From Stomorhina lunata (taxonomy: Eukaryota; Arthropoda; Insecta; Diptera; Rhiniidae), in the NCBI GenBank assembly GCA_933228675.1, contig OW121741.1, positions 112,462,361-112,526,360 on the forward strand: a stretch of DNA of 64,000 bases. Direction: 5' to 3'. Position numbers and translations under genes: made by a program. Shown here in pieces: positions 1 to 11,057 of this stretch (the first letter of the stretch is position 1; each line of letters starts with the position of its first letter). The notes under the pieces were generated by a model, which had not been told where the DNA came from, did not search any database, and saw nothing but the letters and a program-made list of their open reading frames with translations.

Positions 1-480
1 TCGCGTAACTAGAAAACTATTTATTTTCTTGAACTTAATAAAAAAAAAACCCGAAATTGGGCAAGAAAATTATCTTTCAGGAATACCCATTTTTTTAATA
101 CAAGCAGTCGTTTGCAAAAAAATATTTTATTTGATTTTGGTTTGTAATTTAAAAAAACAATATATTTTTTCTTTGCAAACAAAAAAATTTATTTCCAAAA
201 CAACTGTTTCTGAAAGATAACTTTGTTACTTGGTTCAAAAAAATAAACAGTTTTCGAGTTAAGCGAATATTTAATGCGCAACCTCCACCATTTTTGAAAT
301 AACGCTATATCTTGAAAACTAGAGCTAACATAAAAAAAATCATCATCTGGAAGAGTATCCCTAATTCTAAACAGATCAAAAACCACACATTATATCTAAT
401 GTGCGAGGTAAAATAACAGTGTCTATACTAATATCAACATATAGAACATTTTTTTTAATAAAATGATTTCCCTATGGAAA
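1..480. other. AT-rich intergenic DNA with a small repeat relic
   Basis: No supported gene. Positions 344-400 match the interior of the inverted-repeat element at 24228-24514: both carry a TATCCCTAATTCTA-like stretch followed by AACCACACATTATATCT. This is therefore a diverged fragment of the same repeat. The short open frames here are A/T-rich chance frames. Confidence 0.5.
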
Positions 481-499
481 TTTTTTTTTAAATTTATTT

Positions 500-1975
500 T
501 TTTTTTTTTATAAAAAAAATTCTTAAAAATTTAAAAAAAAGTTTCTGTATAAAATTTCTATATGTTCAAATTTAACTATTTTCATATACAATTTTTTCAA
601 TAGAAAATTGTTGTTATACATATTTTTTTTATATAAAATTTTTCATAGGAATATTTTTAATACAAAAATTTTATATGGAAAAATGTTCTATCAAAAAATT
701 GTCTATACCAAACAAATTTCTATAAAAAAAATATTTACATCGAATAATTTTCTATAAAAAAATGTTAGCATCAAATAATTTTCTATAGAAAAATATTTAA
801 ATCGAATAATTTTCTACAGGCAAATATTTACGTCAAATAATTTTATATTGAAAAATTTTTTATAGAAAAATATTTGCAGCGAATAATTTGCTATAGAAAA
901 ATATTTACAACGAATGACTTTTTACAGACAAATTTTTATATCGAAAAATTTTCTACAGAAAAATATTTACATCGAATAAATTTCTATAGAAAAATATTAA
1001 CATCTAAAATTTTCTATAGAAAAATTTTATATTGAAAAATTTTCTATAGAAAAATTTTCATATCGAAAATTTTTTTTATAGAAAAATTTTTATTTCGAAA
1101 AATTTTCTATCGAAAAATATTTTTATCAAAAATTCTCTATCGAAAAATATTTATATCGAAAAATTTTCTAAAGAAAAATTTTTATATCGAAAAATCGAAC
1201 TCGAATCACGGCCATCATCGAATAATTTTGCATAAAAGAATTTATTTTAAAACATTTTTTATACAAAACATTTCATATCGAAAAATTTTCTATAGAAAAA
1301 TTTTCATAACGAAGAGTTTCTATAGACAATTTTTCGGTATTAAAATATTGAAAAATCTTTTCAAAAAAAATTTTATATCGAAAAATTTTCTATAGAAAAA
1401 CTTTTATATCGAACAGTTTTCTATAGAAAACTTTTATATCGAACAGTTTTATATAGAAAAACTTTTATATCGAACAGTTTTCTGTAGAAAAATTTGAATA
1501 TTCAAAAATTTCTATAGGAAAATTTTTATATATATTTTTATATCGAAAAATTTTCCTTAGAAAAATTTTTATATCGAAAAATTTTCCTTAGAAAAATTTT
1601 TATATCGAAAAATTTTCTGTAGAAAACTTTTTGTATCGAAAAATTTTCTGTAGAAAACTTTTATATCGAAAAATTTTCTTTAGAAAACTTTTATAACGAA
1701 AAATTTTCCTTAGAAAACTTTATATCGAAAATTTTTTTGTAGAAAACTTTTACATCCAAAAATTTTTTATAGACAAATTTTTACATGGAAAAATTCTCTA
1801 TAGAAAAATTTTTTTATCGAAAAATTTTCGATAGAAAAATTTTTATACATATTGAAAAATTTTCTGTAGAAAAATTTTTATATCCAAAAATTTTTTGTAG
1901 AAAACTTTTATATCGATAAATTTTCTATAGAAAAATTTTTATATCGAAAAATGTTCTTTAGAAAAATTCTTTGCC
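500..1975. repeat. Satellite-like array, family A
   Basis: Diverged tandem repeats of about 31 bp. Each unit joins the palindrome TTTTCTATAGAAAA to a second module of the type TTTTTATATCGAAAAA. Unit boundaries are regular, but units differ by substitutions and small indels, so this is an old array. It ends directly against a LINE fragment at 1997. The same family recurs at 17985-19390. Confidence 0.9.
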
Positions 1976-1996
1976 ATTTTTATGTGTAATTTTATA

Positions 1997-2930
1997 GATC
2001 ACTTTAGACCAGGTAAATCAACCACTGACCAGATCTTTACTTTACGTCAGATCCTGGAGAAGACCCGAGAGAAACAAATTGATACGTATCATCTCTTTTT
2101 TATGAAGGATGACACTAACTAATACAATATCATCTGTTAAGATAGGTAAGAACCTATCAGAGTCTTTCATAAGTAAACGGGGTTTCAGACAAGGTTATAG
2201 TCTATCATGTGATCTCTTCAATATTGTGCTAGATAAAATCTTGCGAGATGCAGCAGTTAATACAAGTGGTACAATCTTCAATAGAAAACATATGCTACTC
2301 ATATCATACATATAATTGCTTCGAAGTTGTAAATGAATTTGTATACCTTGGTACCGCTGTGAACATCAACAACGATATAAGCTTTGCAATTAAACGTAGA
2401 ATAATACTTGCCAATCGATGCTACTTTGGCATAAGCAAACAGCTAAGAAATAAAGTCCTCTCCGTAAGAACTAAAATTACGCTCTATAAAACGCTTATAC
2501 TATCCTTGTTACTGTATGGTGCAGAATCATTTGTACTTGCACAGGCAGATGAGGCTATCCTTTGAGTGTTTGAGAGGAAAATCCTACGAAAAATATAGTC
2601 TGCGTCAACAATGAGTATCGACATTGAATGAACCATGAGCTGTAAGAGTTATACGCTGACATAGACATAGTAAAACGCATTAAGCAACAGCAGCTGCGCT
2701 GGCTAGGACATGTTGTGCGAATGGATGAAAATAATCCGGCAAGAAAAGTGTTTGATATTGATCCTGAGGGAACTCATAGAAGAGGGCACCCAAAACTTCG
2801 ATGGAAAGACCAAGTAGAAGAAAATCTTTCAAAACTTGGCATAAGAAATTGGAGAATATGCACACAAAATAGAAGCGCATGGAATTCTAAAATAGGCTCG
2901 GCCTACGAACGTACGTTCAGGACCCCAGGA
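1997..2930 (+). mobile_element. Decayed RTE-like LINE reverse-transcriptase fragment
   Basis: Translated pieces in shifting frames read as one non-LTR retrotransposon polymerase. 1997-2110 gives a segment beginning DHFRPGKSTTDQIF. 2109-2270 gives a segment with KRGFRQGYSLSCDLFN, an RT motif in which the usual QGDS aspartate is tyrosine. 2320-2565 covers the thumb region (VYLGTAVN, LYGAES). 2690-2925 covers the C-terminal tail (RWLGHVVRMDENNPARKVF, then RGHPKLRWKDQVEENL). The catalytic YADD segment is deleted at about 2280-2310, and stops and frameshifts occur throughout. The clade name rests on the tail signature and is less certain than the LINE call. A second copy of the same 3' end lies at 31479-31592. 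Confidence 0.85.
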
Positions 2931-2996
2931 AATGCAAATATTAATTTTTTTATATTGAATACTAAAAATGCAACGTTTAGAAAATATTCTTTTTAA

Positions 2997-3836
2997 TCCT
3001 CTCATTTAGTTCAAAAATCTCTGCATTGTCATTACTTTTTTGTTTTTCCTCATTCCACTTTGTTAGTATTGCCACATAACATGATTTTATGTCGATTACT
3101 TTAACCTAAAAATTTCAATAAAAATTCTTAAACAAAAGCGCTTTAAAAATTTTAATAAATTTTTAATTTGTGTATATGTAATATAAATTATCGAAAATAA
3201 TTAACAAATAAATTTATCATACTTAAAGAAAATTTTTCTATCAAAAAATCTTTCAAATAATATTTTTCTTTACAAAAACTTTTAACAAATATATTTTTAT
3301 AGAAAAATTTTTAACGTATACTTTTTTATTAAAAATGTTTTAATGTGCATTTTTCTATATTATTATGTTACATTTATTTTTCCCCCTAACAAAGCAAAAT
3401 GGTAACACTAACTACAGCTGTCAAATCCGGCATTTTTATCGTATTCAATTGTTGTTGTTTTTTACTTACTTTTTTTCTTGCATTTCATTTAATTGATTAG
3501 AAACAAAATTAAATTGTGCGGTTACAAAATACGTGTAGTTTTATTAGTGGGTGCGTAAAGTAACGAATTGAAAGGAAAAAATAAATAGATTATCACACAA
3601 ATAAAGATAACAGGTACATTGTTTACTCATTTAATGACCCAAGAAAGTAAAATTAAGTGATTTATTCTTGTGTCTCCCATTTACTGAAGGGGCAGCAGCT
3701 AGTTCAAAAGCACAACCACCATCCATCCAACAGCAGTGGCTAACGTGTCATACCGGCAGCAGAGAAAGCGAAATTAGAAAATTTTCTAAAATTTACTTAA
3801 AACTAAAAAGGAAGTTTGTTATATAATCCTCTAAAA
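2997..3836. other. Intergenic and upstream region of MPDU1
   Basis: A/T-rich DNA with a few degenerate A-type repeat units (about 3180-3340), then a less AT-rich stretch (3400-3836) that probably holds the MPDU1 promoter and 5' UTR. No TATA box or other defined element can be assigned with confidence. Confidence 0.4.
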
Positions 3837-4662
3837 ATGGAGGTTGTGAAGAAGGGAGCCCTATTTTTAATGAGTGAAGAATGTTTTGATAATTATGTTG
3901 TAGAACACAATTACTTTGATGGTGAGTGAGACGAAGTATCTTAACCCTGATCTTAACTAAAATCTCTTTAATTTGTATCTTACAGTTCCTTGTTTCAAGG
4001 CCTTGCTCAGCAAAGGTCTGGGTTTGGCTATTATTGCCGGTTCTTTGTTGGTTAAAGTTCCCCAAATAATGAAGCTACTTAAAGCAAAATCCGGTGAAGG
4101 CATTAATCTTATTTCTGTACTATTAGATTTGACTGCTCTTACGTTTCACATGTCCTACAGCTATGTACGTGGTTTTCCCTTCAGCGCTTGGGGCGACACT
4201 ACCTCCTTGGCTGCCCAAACTGCCGCCATTGCTGCTATGGTTCTGTTCTATAATGGTGCTAAAACCAAAGCCATCTCCTTTCTACTCTTCTACATCACCG
4301 TTGTTTATGTCTTATGTTCCGGCATTACACCTTTCCAAGTCTTGATAACTGCCCAAAGCTGCAATATACCCATTATGCTGGCCGGCAAACTATCTCAAGC
4401 CTGGACTAACTACAAAAATGGTTCCACTGGCCAATTATCTGCAGCCACTGTATTTATGTTGTTCGGTGGTTCTTTGGCCCGAATTTTCACCTCCATTCAA
4501 GAAACCGGCGATAAGATGATGATTATTACTTTCTGCGCTTCTTCATTTGCCAACGCTGTGATTGTCCTTCAAATGTTGTACTATTGGAATAAGGGTGAAA
4601 AGAAGGTGGTTTCGAAAAAAGCTCAGGCTGCGAAAAAATCAAAAAGCAAGAAAGTAGACTAA
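3837..4662 (+). CDS. MPDU1: Mannose-P-dolichol utilization defect 1 protein (MPDU1 homologue)
   Basis: Two exons, 3837-3921 and 3986-4662, with donor GTGAGT and acceptor TTACAG in phase 1, give 253 residues, about the family's usual length. MPDU1 is a PQ-loop membrane protein of the ER needed for use of dolichol-phosphate-mannose and -glucose in N-glycan, O-mannose and GPI assembly. The PQ-loop motif is visible at residues 49-58 (LLVKVPQIMK). The strongly conserved block GQLSAATVFMLFGGSLARIF is followed by TSIQETGD, both hallmarks of the family, and several hydrophobic segments precede a lysine-rich tail. The protein ends in KKVD, which fits a C-terminal KKxx ER-retrieval signal. The start ATG at 3837 opens a conserved N-terminus rich in E and K. 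A poly(A) signal AATAAA lies at 4781-4786. Identification is secure from sequence; the molecular activity is known only from the family. Confidence 0.96.
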
Positions 4663-4780
4663 ATACAAAGAGGTGTAAAGAGTGATGGATAAAAGACACT
4701 TTTTAAATAAGTTGAGAAACATTATTTTTAACAAAATTTTAACCTAGTGAGAATTTGTTTTTGTAATCTCTAGTAAATAG

Positions 4781-4786
4781 AATAAA
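4781..4786 (+). terminator. Poly(A) signal of MPDU1
   Basis: Canonical AATAAA about 120 bp after the MPDU1 stop, followed by a T-rich stretch. Confidence 0.6.
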
Positions 4787-4799
4787 TTTTTTTGTTTCA

Positions 4800-5335
4800 C
4801 AAGATGACATCAAAAATTTGTAAAGTGATCGAAATTAGGACTTTTCTATAAAAACAAAAATTGAAAAGAAAATGTCTCTTCTTTTTGGTAAAAATTGGCA
4901 CAGTGCTTTTTGTTTAAATGAGCAATTTTTCAAAATAATGGACCGATGTTATCTAATTTCAATAGGTAGGTCCCACTGCAAAAAAACATATTTGCCAAAT
5001 TTTGATCGGTCCACATTTGCGTAAAACTATGTTACTTTATTTTAATGAAAACAATATGATTTATATAACAAAATTTTTCGCTAAAATGTGTTTTTTTTAA
5101 GTTTTTCGTAATTTTTGAGGTACCCCAAATATATCATGCCATGTCTCATAACAGTATCTTAAAAATGTTTTGGCTTTACTTAATTTTTTTTTTAAACAAT
5201 ATGATTTATATGACCAAATTTTTCTCTAAAATCGGATGAAATTTTTTAATTTTGCGATTTTAAACTTCGATGTAAACAATTTCAAAACCATTAATCACTC
5301 AATACTTGTGTATCCATTAATTGAATTTATAATAG
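4800..5335. other. Intergenic DNA with dispersed-repeat fragments
   Basis: No gene. Pieces with TGGACCGAT and CGGTCCACATTTG resemble the dispersed repeat seen intact at 48658-49366, indicating broken older copies. The rest is A/T-rich and unassigned. Confidence 0.4.
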
Positions 5336-5403
5336 TTGTGTTTCCGTACGACAACGAAACTAGCCAATTCAGCCCAAAGTTACCCAAAACTCATTCAATT
5401 GTG
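5336..5403. repeat. Small inverted-repeat element, GTACGGGAACAC family (diverged copy)
   Basis: Carries TGTGTTTCCGTACG and ACGAAACTAGCC, then AAAGTTACCCAAAAC. The parts and spacing match copies at 16224-16283 and 26662-26803, where terminal inverted repeats can be seen. Probably a degenerate MITE. Confidence 0.45.
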
Positions 5404-5606
5404 TTGCGTACATACTTTGTTTTGTGTCTTTACACAAACTATTTTTTTGAGCAAGTTTGTGTATCAAATAATCCTCCCAATATAAATATTTTTTCTTGAA
5501 ATTTAAAACAAATACTGCTTATGAAATCGGTCCACATTTGACCATAGCTCCCATACAAACTCTTTAAAAACGCACTAAATGAGACAAAAATCACTAAAAC
5601 GCTCGT

Positions 5607-5619
5607 AAATCGTAAATAA
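5607..5619. repeat. Target-site duplication, left copy
   Basis: AAATCGTAAATAA, identical to 11766-11778. It directly abuts the 3' end of the LOA element. Confidence 0.9.
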
Positions 5620-5645
5620 GGTTAGGTTAGGTTAGGTTGAAAAGG

Positions 5646-5665
5646 TGATGCCAGGGAAGTGGCAT
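5646..5665 (-). promoter_or_regulatory. 3'-UTR hairpin of the LOA element
   Basis: GATGCCA at 5646-5652 pairs with TGGCATC at 5659-5665 around a 6-nt loop, just before the repetitive tail. In related LINEs a 3' RNA structure is recognised by the reverse transcriptase; that role here is an inference. A diverged copy at 14228-14243 preserves the pairing through paired changes. Confidence 0.6.
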
Positions 5666-5847
5666 CTTCACTCGGAGACCTTCTGGTCCATTGTGATCCT
5701 TTCTGAAATTAAAAGAAATGATAGCGGAAAAAGAAAGAGGGAAAAGAGTGAAGAGAGAGGGGTTCTGAATAGTGTTAGGAGATGGAGAATAGAGTGAGGA
5801 AGAGAAGTGCTGTCAAGGAAACCTAATTGTAGGGAAAGAGACCTTTT

Positions 5848-8800
5848 TTATCTAAGCCAACTGAGTCCGAGTATGAACCCAACAACGTCAGTCAGCTCGC
5901 ACTGCTGTATGTCGCCTAGTTCATCAAGAAATCTGTTACCTAGGAATTTAAGTCTCTTGTTTTGGAGCATAGGACAGTGGCAGAGGATATGCTCAACCGT
6001 TTCGGATGAATCCGCGTCCGAGCATAGTCTGCAAATGTCCTGAATTGCTCCATCCCATCTGCTTAGCCTGGAGTTTAGGGCACAGTGGCCAGTTAGAAAA
6101 CCTATACATTTCCTGAGACTGGTTCTGCTAAGACCTAGCAGTAGCTTGGTCTTGCGTATATCCAAGTCGGGCCATAAGGTCCTAGATATCGTGCAAGTGG
6201 CCAAGTTGTGCCAGTTCCTAGCTGTTTCCTCACCGATCCAGGACTTGATGCCCATAAAAAGGTGACAAATAGGTGGGGCTATCTCTGTCACCGCGGACAA
6301 CAGTTCCTGACTCGAGCCAAGTCTAGCGACTTCGTCAGCAGTTTCGTTGCCTTCGATGTCGCAATGACCAGGAACCCAGCAGAGTCTTACCCTATAAGTA
6401 TTAGAAAGGCTAATGATAGCTAATCTACAAGACTTTACTAGTTTTGAGGTGATGCTACATCCTTCTAGGGCTTTGAGGGCAGCCTGACTATCGACGTAGA
6501 TGGTCACCTCGCTATCTACAGGAATATTATGTGAGATAAGTTCAGTGGCTTTCAGGATGGCGAAAATTTCCGCCTGAAACACACTGCACTCATCTCTAAG
6601 CCTGTAGGATTTCCTAATGTTTTGCTCCTTTAAGAAAACACCCGCCCCAGTGCCGATTTCCATTTTAGAACCATCTGTGAAGATCGAGTTCCCCTCAAAG
6701 AGGGATTGACGATTATCCCAGCTGGTTCTATCAGGAATGACGACCTCTGGTGCTGAACTGAACAACAGTTCCTTGACAACGTAATCAGATACAGTTGAAC
6801 CTGACTCGAAGTGAGGGACGATCATTCGGTTCAGTATGCTAGTGTGTCCTACCTGCCTGTGCCTAAGTATACCCGACTCATGTAGCCTCAATAGACATCT
6901 AGTTGCTGTTCCCTTTATAAATATATCTAAAGGGAAAAGAGACAGCATCACGTCTAGGGCCGCCTGAGGAGTGCTCCTTAGGGCACCAGTGATACCTATG
7001 CTGCTGCATCTTTGTACTTTGTTCAATAGACTGAGAAAGGAGACTTTGTTTACTGCCTGCCACCATACTGCGCACCCGTAGGTCAGAACTGGTCTTACAA
7101 TGGTCGTGTATATCCAGTACACTACCATTGGGTTTAAGCCCCAGCTCTTACCCACAGAATTCCTACAGAAGTAGTAAGCATTAAGTCCCTTTTTCATTCT
7201 CTCAAGCGTGTTTTTCTTCCAAGATAACTTCCTATCCAGAATGATTCCTAGGAATTTAGCTTCTAAAGAAAGACCTAACTCTATCCCATTAAGTACTGGA
7301 AGTTTGAAATTATCAACCTTGTACCTCCTGGTGAATAGGACTAGCTCTGTCTTTTCAGGGTTGACCCCCAGTCCTTTGTCACTGGCCCAGGAGGAGAGGT
7401 CACCTAGTGCCGATTCCATAATTTCGCTGATTGTATTCAGATATTTACCTGATACCAGTATAACTACATCGTCAGCGTAGGCGACAATCTTCCTGCCTAG
7501 TTGATCAAATTTTTTAAGGATGACATTGATCGCCAGTAGCCAAAGTAAAGGAGACAACACCCCCCCCTGTGGAGTACCTCTTGTGACCATTCTACGAGTG
7601 TTGCAGTCTCCTAGACTGGAGTTGATTATCCTGCTGTTCAGCATGATTGTTATCCACTCCACCAGAAAACCCTGCACACCCGCGTCTATGAGTGCTTTCT
7701 TAATGGCGTCAGTCGTGATATTGTTGAAAGCTCCCTCGATATCTAGAAAAGCTGCCAGTGTATAATCCTTGAAATCCAGCCCTTTTTCGATAAAACCAAC
7801 CACATCATGAAGTGCACTCTCGACAGATTTACCCTTTAGGTAAGCATGTTGAGCGGTACTTATGATATGTGTTTCTAACGAGTTCCTAAGATAAAGGTCA
7901 ATCAGTCGCTCTAGTGTCTTCAGAAGAAAAGACGATAGGCTGATCGGCCTGAAATCTTTTGGTTTTGAGTGACTAGCCTTCCCTGCCTTTGGTATAAAGA
8001 TCACCCTAACCTCTCTCCATCCACCTGGAATGAAACCTCCAAGTAGACAGCTAACGAAAATGGAACGAAGAATTAATAGACAATAGTCGGAGGAATTTTG
8101 GAGCATGGCAGGGATAATGCCATCTGGACCTGCCGATTTATACGGCATGAACGTGTTCACGGCCCATTTGATTCTCTCCATAGTGACAATCCTGTCTATC
8201 AGACTATTCGTTTCTGCGTCCGATTCTACCAAAATTGATGTATTCAAGACAGGATTCGAGATCATGTTGCCTGGGAAATGAGTGTCAATGAGCAGATCGA
8301 GTGTCTCTAGGTTCGATTCCGTCCACGAGCCGTCCGACTTCTGGATGAAACTAGGAACCATTGGGTTCCTGGATAACATCCGTCTAAATCTTGACAGCTC
8401 GTTCACTGAATCGATGGACTCGCAGTAGCTTTGCCACGTGGTCCGTTTGGCCCTTCTGAGATCGCTCTTATATCTGTTGAAAGCCTCTTTATACCTAGAC
8501 CAATCCTCATCCGAGTGAGTGAGTTTGGCCTTATTGAACAACCTCCTGACTTTAGTTCTGAGATCTCTAAGATCCGTAGACCACCATCTAGGTTGTTTGC
8601 GTTTACCCGGGAAGGTTAAAGGACAGCTTTCATGGTAGCTGTCCATGTAACTTTTGCTGAGTACTGACACCAGGGCATTGCATTCCTCCTGAGTGTAAAC
8701 ACCCAGGGGGATACTCTCTGTCCTGGTATCAAGGAGCCTGCTAAAGTTTACCCAGTTAGTTTTCCTGGGATTCCTAAAGGGTTCTCTTTTAACCTTATTG

Positions 8801-9505
8801 AAATTCACAGTAAAGGAAATCAAGCAATGATCCGAGAAGGAGCATTCGCTTGATACCCTCCACTTCTCAATGAGGTTATCCCTACTATTAGTCAGCGTTA
8901 AGTCTATCACTTCTTCTCTATCTTTCACCCTGAAAGTTGGCATATTGCCCGTATTACAGATAAAAAGATTGTTAGTAGTGATAAAATCAAAAACTGACTC
9001 ACCTCTTACATTTATATTACTGCTGCCCCATTGGTAATGATGTGCGTTGGCGTCGCAACCCAGGACTAGGGGTGTTTTTTTGTCCATGGACTCCACCAGA
9101 TGGCGGACATCACTACCCGGCCTCGTACGGTAGGTATGCTGAAGCCAATGCGAAGATTACCTTCCCTTTGACCTCCTTTGCGACAACTGTGAGATCGCCA
9201 TTGCTGTAGGAATTAAAGAATTGTAAATTAAGTTCACTTTTAGCTAAAATGCATGTTCTTACCTTGTCGCCCGTACTTGGTGTATATAAATTGTAGCCTG
9301 TGACCTTTAGTCCGCATACCTTGTTTCCGCGGATCCAAGGCTCCTGGACTAAGGCCACATCTACATTAGAATCGACAAGAAGTCTTGTCATTTCGGCTGA
9401 AGCTGCTTCACAGTGGTGTAGATTCAACTGCACCACCAGCAGCTTCTTTGGTTCCCCCCTGTTTAGAATATCTAAACTTGACGGCACCAATATCGAATTT
9501 GACAA
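5848..9505 (-). pseudogene. LOA ORF2: endonuclease-reverse transcriptase-RNase H, one frameshift
   Basis: The polyprotein that nicks target DNA and reverse-transcribes the element RNA. The N-terminal endonuclease begins in the frame open at 9505-9113 (VVQLNLHH, then VALVQEPW) and continues in the frame open below about 9114 (GCDANAHH, later SDHCLISF). Counting from 9096, the RT core has LDIEGAF near residue 451 and YADD near 540. RNase H has TDGSK near 807, the acid in QAEIFAI near 843, YVDSQAA near 868 and NETADEVA near 918. A CRLC...H...C motif lies near the C-terminus. A +1 frameshift lies around 9112-9118 (apparently one extra G in a GGG run) and produces TAG TGA. The codons at 9505 and 9096 are TTG and GTG, so they are frame limits rather than known starts. 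Everything else is open, so the copy is nearly intact. The first ~98 bp overlap ORF1. Confidence 0.92.
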
Positions 9506-11057
9506 TACCTCTTGCCGATTCTATTTTCTTGAAGGATTCCAAATCCACGGAAAATTTGAAATCCTTCCCCTTACCCTCCTTACAACTTGTGGAAGATATA
9601 ACCTTCCACTCCGTTGTAAGGAAATCATTCTGTTTCTGCAAAGCAGACAGTATGGTTTCCGTGGACCTAACAGGGTTAGGGAACCATACCGACAGAACAC
9701 TTCTTAAGGGTAACCTGGAGGCTTCTACCACATCGAGTTTGGCGGACGGACAGAGGTCGCTGCAGCCGCCAACCACAGTTTTTAGGAATTCGTACGATTT
9801 CCTATTACTGCAGTTGACAATCTTCACTCCCCTCCGCCATTCCGCACCCTCGAAGGATATGGCCTCCTTGGAACCCTCAAAAAGGCCAATGTCATCAATG
9901 ATCCGAGCTTCAATCAGCTCCCATAGACCACTCTTGATCCTGCTGTAGGGATCGTTGTGATCAATGACAGCTGCTTGAAGTGTATCAAGGCTCACTGACT
10001 TCTTGACCTTTTTGCTAGTAGAGGGTTGCTCATCACTAGACCTAGCCCTCTTGGCGCTAACCTTTCGGTTACATGCCTGGGGATCTAGGGATTTGCCGCC
10101 CTCTGTCACCTTACCCGCTTTCACAGAACCAGTAACGGTTTTGTCGGCGGCAGGCTTGTTCGGTTCCGCCTTGCGAGATTTGGCTGTTTCCGCCACAGTC
10201 ACCACGGGGGTGGCTGTGGATTCAACGGCGATCCCTCGCCTGGCGCAAGCAGAGGAGATACCAAGAAGCTCCAGGGTGGGGCCGTAAGTTTTTTCAAACT
10301 TAATGACACTCTGCCTGTGCCTCTTAATCATCTTCCTCTCCTTAGGCTTGAGCAGCGTAGGATCTCTATTGGCCATCCTTTTGAGATAGGCCAAAGAGTT
10401 CTTTGTGCCACTTTTCGCCTTATCAAATTTCGTTCGACAGGTTGACTGTGGCGGAGAGACCTCCACAGCATCCTGTCGAGCGAGCTGTCCTTTCGAGGAA
10501 AGTGGGCCTTCCAGAGGTGGATCCTCCTGAGCCACCAGCTCCTCCGAACTAGCAGACGCTGATGTGGATCCCGCTGATTCCTGAGCGGAAGTCGAGACCT
10601 TATCGGTGACGACTACCCTATCAGGAGTCGACGGTACCACATTTGCTACTTGCTTGGTTCCGGCGGATATGATGGGTTCAGTCTGATCCAACTGCTCTTC
10701 CTTTCCTACCCCAAGTGCACCGCACCGGTTCCCTTCCTCCTCTAAATCAAGAGGCGTCGGAACTGATTTGGGTGGACTCTGGCTGGTCGAGGCCTTTACA
10801 GCCTCTTCCTCCAGGGAACCACCCAAAATCTTCTCCGTGTCCTGTTCGGATTCAGCTGAGCTGGAAACTGATCTATTCCTTGAGGTAGCCCCCTCCACCT
10901 TTTCCCGAGTTACTGAAGGAGATCCCGCTTGAGTTAGTTCTGAAGCTGAGATCACCGTGATCTCACCTTCAGAGTCAGACTCAAGCGTGATGTCCGCCAG
11001 TGACTGAGTGGCTCCGGTGGAGAGGGAGGAATCCAGTAGGACCTCTGTCGCTCCCAC
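9408..11057 (-). CDS. LOA ORF1 (RNA-binding/nucleocapsid-type protein)
   Basis: At least 549 residues. The first ~200 are acidic and rich in S/T/E (low complexity, probably disordered), followed by a basic segment (AYLKRMANRDPTLLKPKERK). The conserved C-terminal domain of about 180 residues contains WELIEARIIDD and EGAEWRRGVKIVNC. This domain resembles one found in ORF1 of LOA-like insect elements (possibly the family called DUF4780, from memory). No CCHC zinc knuckles are seen. The frame is open up to a TAG at 11304-11306, yet no in-frame ATG occurs before residue ~228 (position 10376). Poly-lysine codons at 11215-11250 come from A homopolymers, so a homopolymer indel may hide the real start. 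ORF1 likely coats the element RNA; this is family knowledge. Confidence 0.8.
   Translation of the reverse strand: MGATEVLLDSSLSTGATQSLADITLESDSEGEITVISASELTQAGSPSVTREKVEGATSRNRSVSSSAESEQDTEKILGGSLEEEAVKASTSQSPPKSVPTPLDLEEEGNRCGALGVGKEEQLDQTEPIISAGTKQVANVVPSTPDRVVVTDKVSTSAQESAGSTSASASSEELVAQEDPPLEGPLSSKGQLARQDAVEVSPPQSTCRTKFDKAKSGTKNSLAYLKRMANRDPTLLKPKERKMIKRHRQSVIKFEKTYGPTLELLGISSACARRGIAVESTATPVVTVAETAKSRKAEPNKPAADKTVTGSVKAGKVTEGGKSLDPQACNRKVSAKRARSSDEQPSTSKKVKKSVSLDTLQAAVIDHNDPYSRIKSGLWELIEARIIDDIGLFEGSKEAISFEGAEWRRGVKIVNCSNRKSYEFLKTVVGGCSDLCPSAKLDVVEASRLPLRSVLSVWFPNPVRSTETILSALQKQNDFLTTEWKVISSTSCKEGKGKDFKFSVDLESFKKIESARGIVKFDIGAVKFRYSKQGGTKEAAGGAVESTPL

Noticed and set aside
344..400. Second hammerhead motif
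   Set aside because: The flanking block matches the element at 24228, but the core reads CAGATGATGA and the remaining stems are absent.
5620..5640. Telomere or interstitial telomeric repeat
   Set aside because: Only about 3.5 units, exactly at the 3' end of a LINE and next to its target duplication; it is the element's tail.
9300..9948. Plus-strand frames of 135 and 187 codons
   Set aside because: They are antisense shadows of LOA ORF1/ORF2, which have clear domains on the other strand.
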